Shown here: one piece after another, positions 20,070-28,344 of the stretch
Layout: every line of letters starts with the position of its first letter
Numbering within the stretch: the first letter of the stretch is position 1
Assembly (NCBI GenBank): GCA_905221605.1
Contig: CAJNDS010001180.1
Location: 382,725-446,724 of the forward strand
Direction: 5' to 3'
Origin: Symbiodinium natans
Taxonomy: Eukaryota; Sar; Dinophyceae; Suessiales; Symbiodiniaceae
DNA: 64,000 nt
The notes under the pieces: model-generated
What the model was told of the DNA's origin: nothing
Databases searched by the model: none
Seen by the model: only the letters and a program-made list of their open reading frames with translations
Translations under genes and position numbers: made by a program

Positions 20070-23000
20070 TCACAATCGGAAGTCGTTGCGGATCAATCCT
20101 AAACGATTCAACAGAGACTGCAATGTCTCCGTGGACACATACTTCGTGAGGAGATCAGCACAGTTGTCCTTTGTGCCAATCTTGCACACTCGCAGCATGC
20201 CTGCGTCAATCAGATTCTGCATGTACAGATACCTAAGCTCAACGTGTTTTGTACGCTTGCCAGTTCCAAACCGTGAGGCAATAGACTTTCCAGCCGTGCT
20301 ATCCGTGTGAACAGTAATGCGCACCTTGCGCGCAAATTCTGCTTCAAGGATGATCGACTTTACGTACAAAGCTTCGTTAATGCCTTGGCCAATAGCATAC
20401 AGTTCTGCTTCGCCAGAAGACAATGCTACGGTAGCCTGTGTGCGAGATGTGTGCACTATGGGTGAGCCAAGCAATTGCACCGTGCTTCCGCTCGTCGACT
20501 TTCTTGTCTTCGAGCAACCGGCCCAATCACTGTCGACAAAGCAAACGAGCTCCAGGCTCGACTTCCAGTCTGTCAACATATGAGTCGGGCGCAATCTAAG
20601 CACCGTGTGCCGAGTACCGTTCAGATACCTCAGCAAATGCTTAAGCTTGGCGAGGCTCTCCAATGTGGGTCCTTTCACATCACGACTGAGCTCCTTCACC
20701 GCATAGGAACAATCAGGCCTTACAAACGCTAGCCAAAGCAATTTTCCAACTGCTGTGCGGAACTTCGAATGCTCCTCTTTGTCAAGCGGGGTGTCAGAAT
20801 CTTGAACTCTCTTCAGGGCTGAGGAGCCTGTTGTGTTCACAATGTTCGAGCTAGAGTTCATGCTATAAAGCTTCAGAATCTCTTCAATGTGCTGCTGAGA
20901 CATGAGGATGTCGATGGAATCTCCGTTATGGCGCAGTTTCCGTCCTAGAAAGGAATGCTCGCTCCCTGCTTCCAATCGTCCAGTGATCTTCACAAGAAGT
21001 TCTTTGTTGAGAGAATCAATGAAAGCTTTGGACTGTTCGGGGTCTCCTACAATCATCAAATCATCAACATACGCCAAAACATAGAGCTGTTTCGAAGAGT
21101 GACAATACAAGTTGCTATCGGACTTGCAGCGCCGGAATCCCAGCTTTTGCATAGTCTTAGCAAAATGTTCTTGCCACAATCGTGGACTCTGCTTGAGTCC
21201 ATACATAGCTCTGTTGAGTTTCCACAGACAATTTCTCGTTGGATAGTATTCTGCAGGAGGAACGACGAAAATCTCTTCATCTGCGCCAATAGCGGCGTGA
21301 AGAAATGCGGTTGAGATATCTGCAAGGCTGATAGACCAATTGCGAGCTAAGGCCATGACAAGAAGCAATCTCATCGTCACAAGCGAAGGCGTGCTTGCAA
21401 ACAATGAATCTGTGTCTAGCTTCGTCGCATCTTGGTAACAACCTTGAACGACCAATCTCATTCGCAATTCCGTGTCCGTCTTCCATCTTTTCACCCAACG
21501 AACTCCAATGGCATTGCTGATTTGCTCTTCTGTGCATTTTTCAATTGGAACCTCAGTGTACACGTTGAAATCCTTCATGGAGCCCATTTCGTGGTCCATT
21601 CCTTTCTTTTGGGCCAATTCAGGGTATTCACGCGTGATGTCCCAAATGATAGGTTCAGTGAGCTTCAATTCAGTGCGATACTCATCTTCATCGTAGTTGA
21701 CATGAACTGGAACCTCAACGCCATCCTTGGTGATAGCCTTGTTTACTCCTACAGTAGCACCAATCAGCTGCATAACTGCAGCAATCTTCCTAGACTTCGG
21801 TGACGGTTCTGCTACAGGAGCCTCGGGGTCAATGCGAAGAGACTTAGCTGCTCTCTCGTCTTCCGCAGCTTCAGCGGGCCTCACAGTTCCTGCGGAGGAA
21901 GATGCAGGTTGTTCAGCAATTGACGTGTCAGCTCTTCTCTCTGGCATGTCCTCAAGTTGCAATGGCTCTGTTTTGAGGTTTTCGGTCCTGACAACTTCTT
22001 TGGGCTCTGCAGGTGGCGTCAATCCCGGAGGGTCTCGAACCTTTCCTATTACAGTCAGCGACTTAGGCAATACAAACTCGGTAGTATGTTCGCCATCAGT
22101 CTTGGGCTTCCAAGGAAGAGCCTTGAGTCCATTGACAATGTCGGGCTGCCAATGCTGAGAAGGAGGAGTCCTTCTGACTGTTCTGACCTTAGTCACTCCT
22201 TCGTCAGTGGCAACAATGATCTCATCTGCCTCAGTGTCTCTTCCTAGCCACAATGCTGACTTCCAAGGGATATCGGCTTTTCTAACCGCGTGACCACCAA
22301 TCACTTTGGCATGAACAACCTCTGCAAACTGACGCAATCCACCTTCATAGTTTCGGTTCCATCGTCTGTAATAAGACGTACATCCGTCAGAATGAACAAG
22401 GTATCGGTTCAATAGCCATTGTGCATGCTTCAATGCCCAGGGGTACAGAACATGATCTGAAGTGATCTGAATGTTCAAGTTTTGCTCAACTTGGGCAATC
22501 AAAGTGCGAACTTGACCATACAATGTCCTTTGCATCTGACCTACCGAACCACTACTTTGTGGGTGTGATTTGGGCGCAGCACGAAGACTCAATCCACCTA
22601 GTTCAGCGCAGACTCTTTGGCAGACATTCTTCAATGGGGATTCTTGGTCATACTGCAAAATGCCAAAAGTTCTTCCGCACTCGTAGATGAATTTCTTCAA
22701 TTCGGCTACTGCATAGTTGTTCTCACCTTTTGAGGGAACAATCACAGCCATGCCTAAACCAGTCTGAACATCACAAGCTGACAAGATCTTTCTCAATGGG
22801 AGATCTGGATGTGTAGCTTGGAAGCAATAGTCAACCTGAATCACAGGCTGCCTATCTGACTGTTTCTTTGCAGGACCATGACGACCTTTCGACTTGACAC
22901 AATGAGGACACCAATCTCTGAAAGGCAAATGTGTCAATTCATGTTGGGCTCTTTCTGAGGCTGAGGGTTCACCAGGAACCTTCAATCCTTTGGCAACTCT

Positions 23001-26000
23001 AGCATGTTTGTCATCAGTGTCCTGAATGGGCCTTCCTACCTCAATAGGCACCGACGCGAAGACAACAAAGCCTCTCCAAACATGATACAATTCTCGCCTA
23101 GGATCTTCCTTAGGTTCCGTTTCAACACCATCAGGATCAAGCATGGTGCACCACAGGTCTTCAATCTCTGAGCCGTTCAACTCAGGGAACTGCGATTCCA
23201 CAATGTATGTGTAACGCTCAGCAGTAAGCAAATCACCTAGGCTCTGTTCTGCAATTGGGGAAGGCTCATCATCCGGGTGCACAGTATCTGTACGTTTCTG
23301 ATGAACCATGCGAACCCAATAGTTTGGTAACTGAAGCCAATAGTCGGTGGTTCGCTCTTTGTTTGTGGTCGAATCGAGAGTGTGATAGAGCCGCACCAAA
23401 TCTTCACGCATTTTCGCATTGAACTCGCCAATCGATCGAAGTCTTCTGAGAATAGCAATCTCGCTGTCTCTAAGCTGCGACTCTCCGCGAGACACTTGTT
23501 CCAATGTCGACGGGGCAGATCGAGTCGCGGATTGCGGTTTCTCCGGCTGTTTCGAGACAATGCGAACTTTCTTTGATTCTTTCTCGGTCCCTCGGCTCGG
23601 AACACTCTCAATGGGGTGGGGCGGGCGGGGCGAAGAAGGCAATGCTTCTTGCGGACGCGTGCGTTCGCGCGTGCGTTTCGCGCCTGTTTCAAGCTGTCCG
23701 CTAGCCGGATACAATGCAAACTCAGTGGTGCCCGTCCAATCACCAGACAATGCAGCATCCGGATCCTCAAGAGATCTCCAATCTGCATCGCGATAGACCT
23801 GTTCGGTACCATCCTTATACCGCACCTTAGTGACGCGTGCGCCAGTCAATCTGTCCTCGGCAACAGGCAATGAGCTACGAAGACGAGTCAATCCGAACAT
23901 AGCTCGTCTTGTTTTCACATGATGCCTGATCAGGAGGCAGTTTGGATCATCAATTTCCCAATAATCCATGTTCTTTGTTGCTTTTCGTTTGGCTGCAACA
24001 GTTCTGGCGAACGCTGGTTTGGATCTTGCTCTCGCTTGTGCCATCGCAACCAATGAAGAAATCTTTGAAAGATGATCATACTCACAATGAGTGGAATCAG
24101 TGATGCCTCTCAACTCAAGATCAATGGTCTCAAGATCGAGGTCATCCATGAGGCTACTGATTTCCAATTCAGTTCGGGGGCCTGAATAGGCTGAGTAGGG
24201 AATGACAGTAGGAGTGAGATACACCAAAGTGCCTTGCCGAACAATGGGCACGGTTTGATTCGACGGTGTCATCAATGCCATGAAATCCTTTGCCATGATT
24301 GTCCAAAAGTCTTGAAGCAAGAACCTAGACACACTGACCAATGGGAAAGGAATGTGCTCACACACATGGAACTGCACGCGCAATGAGTGGCCATTGCAGT
24401 CAAGTTCAACAATACGCTTCCCCAAGATGGACAATGTCTTGCCTGAGATGCTTCTAAGCGCCGGGCAATCACTGCCTACTGGGTGCAATGGATAGTCCGA
24501 TGCGAACCAAGGCGGGCAGCAATTTGCTGATGCACTTGAGTCGAATAAAATCCAACTCCTGTCGACAATGCCTGACTGTATGTGGAAATCAGACAAGCGG
24601 TCAATCCCAATGCCATTTGGGTTCGGCACTAGTTCGCTCTGACCTTCAATGCTTGACTCACTGCTACTGTCATCATGTGGGGTGTGACTGCCAATCATTC
24701 TGTCGACAATCACATCATCTGCACTGCGAGGATGTGGAGGAACAGAGGCTGACAATGTTCCAATCAGCATCAAAGCTCCTACGAACAATCTACTTGTAAG
24801 GCTAGGTCTCACAGGCCTGGGGGCTACACTAGACCTTCTGGGGCTCTCAAGCAATGGATTGTTCGAAGCAAGTTGAGGAGTCAATGGTTCTCTCTCTTCA
24901 CTCCGCTCAGTGCTCTCAATGGTGACTGCTGCTGCAGTCTCTTGGGTCGCCAATGGTGGCGAGCCTGTGTTGGGTACCTCTCTGCTCAATGCGCTGCCAG
25001 AGGCAGCAAAAACCGGTTGCGCGCCTAAGCTCCAATCAGACCAATCCTCAGACCAGTCCTGAGAGGAATCATACCAGTCCTGACCGTACCAGGAATCGTC
25101 ATCCCAATACGTCCAGTCTTCTTCACTGTACAAAGCGCTCTGCCAATCGTCATACCACCAGCTGGTGTCAACAATGTCTTCAGGCCAATTCTCTTCTTCT
25201 GTGCACTCATATCCTAACTCTCCACTCTCTGCAATCATTGACTGTCGATTCTGAGGGCAATGCTTGCTCCAATGCGACTGCGAACCACAAATGAAACATC
25301 CTGTTCCTGAGTCGGGCCCTTTTCCAATCTTTCCTCCTTTTCCTTTTCCTTTTCCTTTTCCTGTGCCTTTGTAGAATCCTTTCTTTCCTTTGCCTTTCCA
25401 ATTCTTTCCTTTGCCTTTTCCTTTGTATCCTTTGCTCTTTCCTTTGAATCCTTTGCCCTTTCCTTTGTAGCCTTTGAATCCTTTTCCTTTTCCTTTCAAT
25501 GCACCTATGTCCATGGGAACTGGTCCCTCTGAAGAGTTTGGTGACCTCCAATTGGCTAAATGCCTGCTCTGGTAGTACTGTTTCACAATCTGTACAACAT
25601 CGGAAAACGTGGTCAATGCATCAACGTTGAGGCGCAAATGTTGCTGCAATGCGCCTGAGGTTTTGTTGACCATCAGAGTGACCAATAGGTCATCATCCAG
25701 GAGCTTCCCTGTGGCTTTCTCATGCTTGTTCTTCAATGAAATAAACTCCGTCAAATCCGCTTCGAATGAGGCGTCTCGGAATCTGAAGTCTAGCAATCTG
25801 CTCAACAAGCTAACTCCCCTGGCTCTGTCAGGCAATGCAAAGCGTTCATACAATTGCCTCCAGGTCTCAAAACCATTTCCGCTTTCGTTCAATCTCACGA
25901 CCAATCTGGCGGGGCCGTCTGTGATCTGTGCAAGAAGGTAGTGCAATTGTCTGCTGAAATCAACTAACCTTTGATTCGGACAGTTTGCTGCTTCGAAATC

Positions 26001-26201
26001 TTCCAAGTGCTGGTCAATGCAGGGGTCATAAGTACCTTCCAGCCTGTCCATCAATGACTGGGCTACAGGTTTGTACAAGGAAACATACGACTTCAATTGC
26101 CAGCTCCAATCTTCCCATTTCTCGGACTCACCATGGAAAATCGGCGGAGGAAACAATTTGATTTCTCCTCCTAGACCTTGAAAGTTCCCAAACACTGCCA
26201 T
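20070..26201 (-). CDS. Ty1/copia Gag-Pol polyprotein (copy C)
   Basis: 2043 codons, ATG at 26201, collinear with copy A. Domains are Gag, Lys/Gly-rich repeat, CCHC knuckle, protease region, integrase with HHCC and two aspartates, RT with MYGLKQSP and YVDD, and RNase H. Two catalytic positions are odd. The protease D-S-G is D-S-S here (copies A and B keep D-S-G). The integrase position 35 residues beyond the second aspartate is Gly instead of Glu, as in A and B. The rest of the RT/RNase H looks functional. The very close similarity to A, with differences spread thinly, indicates a young family. Confidence 0.95.
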   Translation of the reverse strand: MAVFGNFQGLGGEIKLFPPPIFHGESEKWEDWSWQLKSYVSLYKPVAQSLMDRLEGTYDPCIDQHLEDFEAANCPNQRLVDFSRQLHYLLAQITDGPARLVVRLNESGNGFETWRQLYERFALPDRARGVSLLSRLLDFRFRDASFEADLTEFISLKNKHEKATGKLLDDDLLVTLMVNKTSGALQQHLRLNVDALTTFSDVVQIVKQYYQSRHLANWRSPNSSEGPVPMDIGALKGKGKGFKGYKGKGKGFKGKSKGYKGKGKGKNWKGKGKKGFYKGTGKGKGKGKGGKIGKGPDSGTGCFICGSQSHWSKHCPQNRQSMIAESGELGYECTEEENWPEDIVDTSWWYDDWQSALYSEEDWTYWDDDSWYGQDWYDSSQDWSEDWSDWSLGAQPVFAASGSALSREVPNTGSPPLATQETAAAVTIESTERSEEREPLTPQLASNNPLLESPRRSSVAPRPVRPSLTSRLFVGALMLIGTLSASVPPHPRSADDVIVDRMIGSHTPHDDSSSESSIEGQSELVPNPNGIGIDRLSDFHIQSGIVDRSWILFDSSASANCCPPWFASDYPLHPVGSDCPALRSISGKTLSILGKRIVELDCNGHSLRVQFHVCEHIPFPLVSVSRFLLQDFWTIMAKDFMALMTPSNQTVPIVRQGTLVYLTPTVIPYSAYSGPRTELEISSLMDDLDLETIDLELRGITDSTHCEYDHLSKISSLVAMAQARARSKPAFARTVAAKRKATKNMDYWEIDDPNCLLIRHHVKTRRAMFGLTRLRSSLPVAEDRLTGARVTKVRYKDGTEQVYRDADWRSLEDPDAALSGDWTGTTEFALYPASGQLETGAKRTRERTRPQEALPSSPRPPHPIESVPSRGTEKESKKVRIVSKQPEKPQSATRSAPSTLEQVSRGESQLRDSEIAILRRLRSIGEFNAKMREDLVRLYHTLDSTTNKERTTDYWLQLPNYWVRMVHQKRTDTVHPDDEPSPIAEQSLGDLLTAERYTYIVESQFPELNGSEIEDLWCTMLDPDGVETEPKEDPRRELYHVWRGFVVFASVPIEVGRPIQDTDDKHARVAKGLKVPGEPSASERAQHELTHLPFRDWCPHCVKSKGRHGPAKKQSDRQPVIQVDYCFQATHPDLPLRKILSACDVQTGLGMAVIVPSKGENNYAVAELKKFIYECGRTFGILQYDQESPLKNVCQRVCAELGGLSLRAAPKSHPQSSGSVGQMQRTLYGQVRTLIAQVEQNLNIQITSDHVLYPWALKHAQWLLNRYLVHSDGCTSYYRRWNRNYEGGLRQFAEVVHAKVIGGHAVRKADIPWKSALWLGRDTEADEIIVATDEGVTKVRTVRRTPPSQHWQPDIVNGLKALPWKPKTDGEHTTEFVLPKSLTVIGKVRDPPGLTPPAEPKEVVRTENLKTEPLQLEDMPERRADTSIAEQPASSSAGTVRPAEAAEDERAAKSLRIDPEAPVAEPSPKSRKIAAVMQLIGATVGVNKAITKDGVEVPVHVNYDEDEYRTELKLTEPIIWDITREYPELAQKKGMDHEMGSMKDFNVYTEVPIEKCTEEQISNAIGVRWVKRWKTDTELRMRLVVQGCYQDATKLDTDSLFASTPSLVTMRLLLVMALARNWSISLADISTAFLHAAIGADEEIFVVPPAEYYPTRNCLWKLNRAMYGLKQSPRLWQEHFAKTMQKLGFRRCKSDSNLYCHSSKQLYVLAYVDDLMIVGDPEQSKAFIDSLNKELLVKITGRLEAGSEHSFLGRKLRHNGDSIDILMSQQHIEEILKLYSMNSSSNIVNTTGSSALKRVQDSDTPLDKEEHSKFRTAVGKLLWLAFVRPDCSYAVKELSRDVKGPTLESLAKLKHLLRYLNGTRHTVLRLRPTHMLTDWKSSLELVCFVDSDWAGCSKTRKSTSGSTVQLLGSPIVHTSRTQATVALSSGEAELYAIGQGINEALYVKSIILEAEFARKVRITVHTDSTAGKSIASRFGTGKRTKHVELRYLYMQNLIDAGMLRVCKIGTKDNCADLLTKYVSTETLQSLLNRLGLIRNDFRL

Positions 26202-26243
26202 CACGAATCTAGACAATCTTTCAGGAGCCCTTGGACTTCGTCC

Positions 26244-26258
26244 AGTGCTCCGCTACCA
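26244..26258 (-). promoter_or_regulatory. Primer-binding site of copy C
   Basis: TGGTAGCGGAGCACT on the minus strand abuts the 5' LTR with no spacer, the same as copy A; initiator tRNA-Met is the likely primer. Confidence 0.6.
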
Positions 26259-26471
26259 TGAAATTTTACAAAAGCGAAATCGTCTACTCAATCAGGTGAT
26301 CTCAGAACTGCTCAATTGAATCAAGCACAATCACAAGCACCAACTCTGCTGTGTGATGCAATCACTCGAGCTCAATGTTTTCCGACTTGAGCCAAAGTTG
26401 ATCCAGCAATCCTCTGGTGACCAATGCATCTCTGTGTGGATACAAAGGTGATCTGACCAATCATCCTAACA
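26259..26471 (-). repeat. 5' LTR of copia copy C
   Basis: 213 bp, identical to the 3' LTR on inspection; the outer flank is TTTAA. It carries eight CAAT tetramers on the plus strand against one ATTG, and the spliced-leader-like 11-mer at 26386-26396. Confidence 0.94.
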
Positions 26472-26587
26472 TTTAAGCCTCCCCCCTTTTAAGCCCCCTT
26501 TGAAGCCCCTTCAAAGGGTCTTCTCCAAAGCCCCCCCCTTTGCCCCCCCCTTAAGCCCCCCTTAAGCCCCCCCTTAAGCCCCCCTTT
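26472..26587. repeat. TTTAAGCCCCCC-type repeat, right flank of copy C
   Basis: Runs of C5-C9 separated by TTTAAG, CTTAAG or TTGAAG. It ends in unique sequence at about 26588. This is the right-hand margin of the low-complexity tract into which the copia copies are inserted. Confidence 0.85.
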
Positions 26588-26911
26588 GAGCAAAGGTGAT
26601 GGGCCCATCAAGTGGTGGGCGGGTTTGGTGGGGTTGGTGGGGGGTGTGCCGGTTTGTACATTCGTCATGTCAGCCAGCCCTGTGCTGCCACTATAAGTCT
26701 ATGAGTATTTTTGCTGGTTCTATTGCTACACTGCTACACTGCTACTAGGAGTCCAGGCATGTGTCTTGGTACCTGGAACTCAAGGCTTGCGCGCGCCGAC
26801 TCGGCAGCCGGGTCGGCCCACGTCCCAAGCCCCAGAAACTGAAGGGTCTCAAAAAAGGCCCAGCAGGGGGGGTCCAGGGTCCCAGGAAGGGTTCCAGGGG
26901 GGGTCCTCTCA
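26588..26911. other. Intergenic sequence between the copia cluster and the inverted repeat
   Basis: GC-rich, with a G/T-rich stretch (26610-26660, GGTGGGGTTGGTGGGGGG type) and a short CTACACTG triplication near 26735. No coding region is supported. Confidence 0.4.
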
Positions 26912-26990
26912 GTTCTCCACTCTGTGGTGGCTACAGGCCCGGTTACGACACATGTAAGAGAATTATGCATTTCGAGAGGCTGTCGATTCT
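26912..26990 (+). repeat. Left arm of a large imperfect inverted repeat
   Basis: GTTCTCCACTCTGTGGTGG at its outer end and GAGGCTGTCGATTCT at its inner end. The complementary arm is 27389-27444 continued at 40725-40747, now split by the gypsy-type element. The arms are about 79 bp with several mismatches, enclosing about 400 bp. A terminal-inverted-repeat transposon or MITE is possible, but I see no clear target duplication outside the arms. Confidence 0.75.
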
Positions 26991-27060
26991 CGAGCCTACG
27001 GCCCGGAGCTCGAGCGATCGCACGGGCTCTAGAATGCGCAAAACGGGATTTCGCGGCTGC

Positions 27061-27152
27061 TTCGAAGCTGCATGCCAAACAGCCTTCGAGCTGCATGCCA
27101 AACAGCTTTCGAGCTGACTGCCGGCAGCTTTCGAGCTAACTGCCAAACAGCC
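27061..27152. repeat. 22-23 bp tandem repeat, four units
   Basis: Units of the type TTCGAGCTGCATGCCAAACAGC with diverging third and fourth copies (GACTGCCGGCAGC, AACTGCCAAACAGC). It lies between the arms of the inverted repeat. Confidence 0.8.
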
Positions 27153-27388
27153 TCAAAGGCCTTTTCGTCGCCTCGCAAGCGCTCCGAAGCTCCGCACCCC
27201 CCTCAGACGCGCGCTAGCGCGCGCTAGCGTGCGAAGCGCGCAAAGGTCCGCCCCGCCCAGCTCGCGAGCTGACCACTTGCGCTCCGAAGCCCGCCGCGCG
27301 CAATGCATCTGCTCTCGAGTCACCGCACGGCTGTTTTGCAAGCACTTTAGAGCCCCTCCGATTGCCAGCTCTGCAGCCTCCAGCCGAC

Positions 27389-27444
27389 AGAATCGACAGC
27401 CTCTCGAAATGCACAATTCTCATCGACGTCCCGTAACCGGCCCC
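27389..27444 (-). repeat. Right arm of the inverted repeat, inner part
   Basis: Reverse complement of 26931-26990 with mismatches. It stops exactly at the CCCC that precedes the gypsy-type LTR, and the missing outer part (GTATCCACCACAGAGTGGAG) resumes at 40725, just beyond the other LTR and its CCCC. Confidence 0.8.
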
Positions 27445-27750
27445 TGTGAAGTCGACCAGCACTGGACTTGCACTAAGCCAAAGCAATCACAGCCCGGTCA
27501 CGCTGTTTTCCGACTTCGTGAGTCCAAGCACTTGTGCAGCTATGCCTGAGTGCGTCCGGTCGGACCGCGCAACCTAGGAGCTACTGTACGACTCTACCGT
27601 GCTCAAAGGCACAAGCTCGGTACTTGAGCCAAAATATTGGCATTGTTACGAATTGCAAAACTCTACATGCAAAGGAAAACTACAAGGTGGTCTGCCGAGT
27701 CCTAATGCATCACAGAGCAGAAGATGCATATGCACTCATGTCAGCTCACA
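27445..27750 (-). repeat. 3' LTR of the gypsy-type element
   Basis: 306 bp with 5-base terminal inverted repeats (TGTGA...TCACA). The bases next to it on the sense side, GAGGGGCGAA, are the candidate polypurine tract. The spliced-leader-like segment lies at 27623-27635. Confidence 0.93.
27623..27635 (-). promoter_or_regulatory. Spliced-leader 3'-end match inside gypsy-type LTR
   Basis: The sense (minus) strand reads ATTTTGGCTCAAG, identical to the last 13 nt of the dinoflagellate spliced leader, preceded by GCCAAT, which resembles the upstream GCC of the leader. The 5' LTR has the same segment at 40593-40605. Function is inference. Confidence 0.55.
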
Positions 27751-28344
27751 TTCGCCCCTCAGCCGAGGCTCCGGTGAGTGACTTCCACAAGGAGGGCGGG
27801 CGTCCGTCGCGGCTTTGGGCGCAAGCCCGCAAACGAAGACACGCGAAACGAGACGACCCAAACGAGCGACCCTCCAAAACCAGCCTAAACCAGGCGGTCC
27901 GGTCTTTTGCATGACCTGAGTCGAGGCTCCAGTACACAGAGCCCACTGAGTGCCTTGAGGACTGCTACGGCAGACACTGAAATCTATGGTACAAATGGTA
28001 CACTGTACACGGCCGGTCCTAAGCTACGGCTACGGCTACTCACCTATCCGGAACTACCCTACGGGCTACCAGACTCAGCGAGAGCCGCGCACATGGCTTG
28101 TGCCGCAGGCAATGCAGCTCACACGCGCTTCGGCGAGCGCATTGCCGCGACCAGGACACGGTCCGCAGCAGCCGCAACGGGCTGAGAAGAAAAGTGCGGG
28201 GTAGGCAAAATGGGCAGGGCAAACCCTGCCGCGGCTCTTCGCCCGCTAGCAAAATACAATCAAAAGAGGCACGACAGCGTGCCGCGCTGTGACGCCTAAG
28301 AAATCGCGTGGAAACGATTCCACGCTGCGCCGACTGGCCGCAGC
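27751..28344 (-). other. 3' noncoding region of the gypsy-type element
   Basis: 594 bp between the stop of the SWIM/PLD ORF and the 3' LTR. There is no ORF with protein-like composition. Confidence 0.5.

Larger units (their letters stand above)
17632..26471 (-). mobile_element. Ty1/copia LTR retrotransposon, copy C (complete, open frames)
   Basis: 8.84 kb element bounded by two 213 bp LTRs that look identical, flanked by TTTAA on both sides (17627-17631 and 26472-26476). It has a primer-binding site identical to copy A's, a full-length Gag-Pol frame and a full-length ORF2. Identical LTRs point to recent insertion. The one visible defect is the protease triad, where D-S-G reads D-S-S (codon at 24534-24536), so it may depend on protease from another copy. 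Confidence 0.95.

Noticed and set aside
26734-27549. Several 60-120 codon ORFs around the inverted repeat
   Set aside because: They cross repeat boundaries, overlap on both strands and show no protein-like composition.
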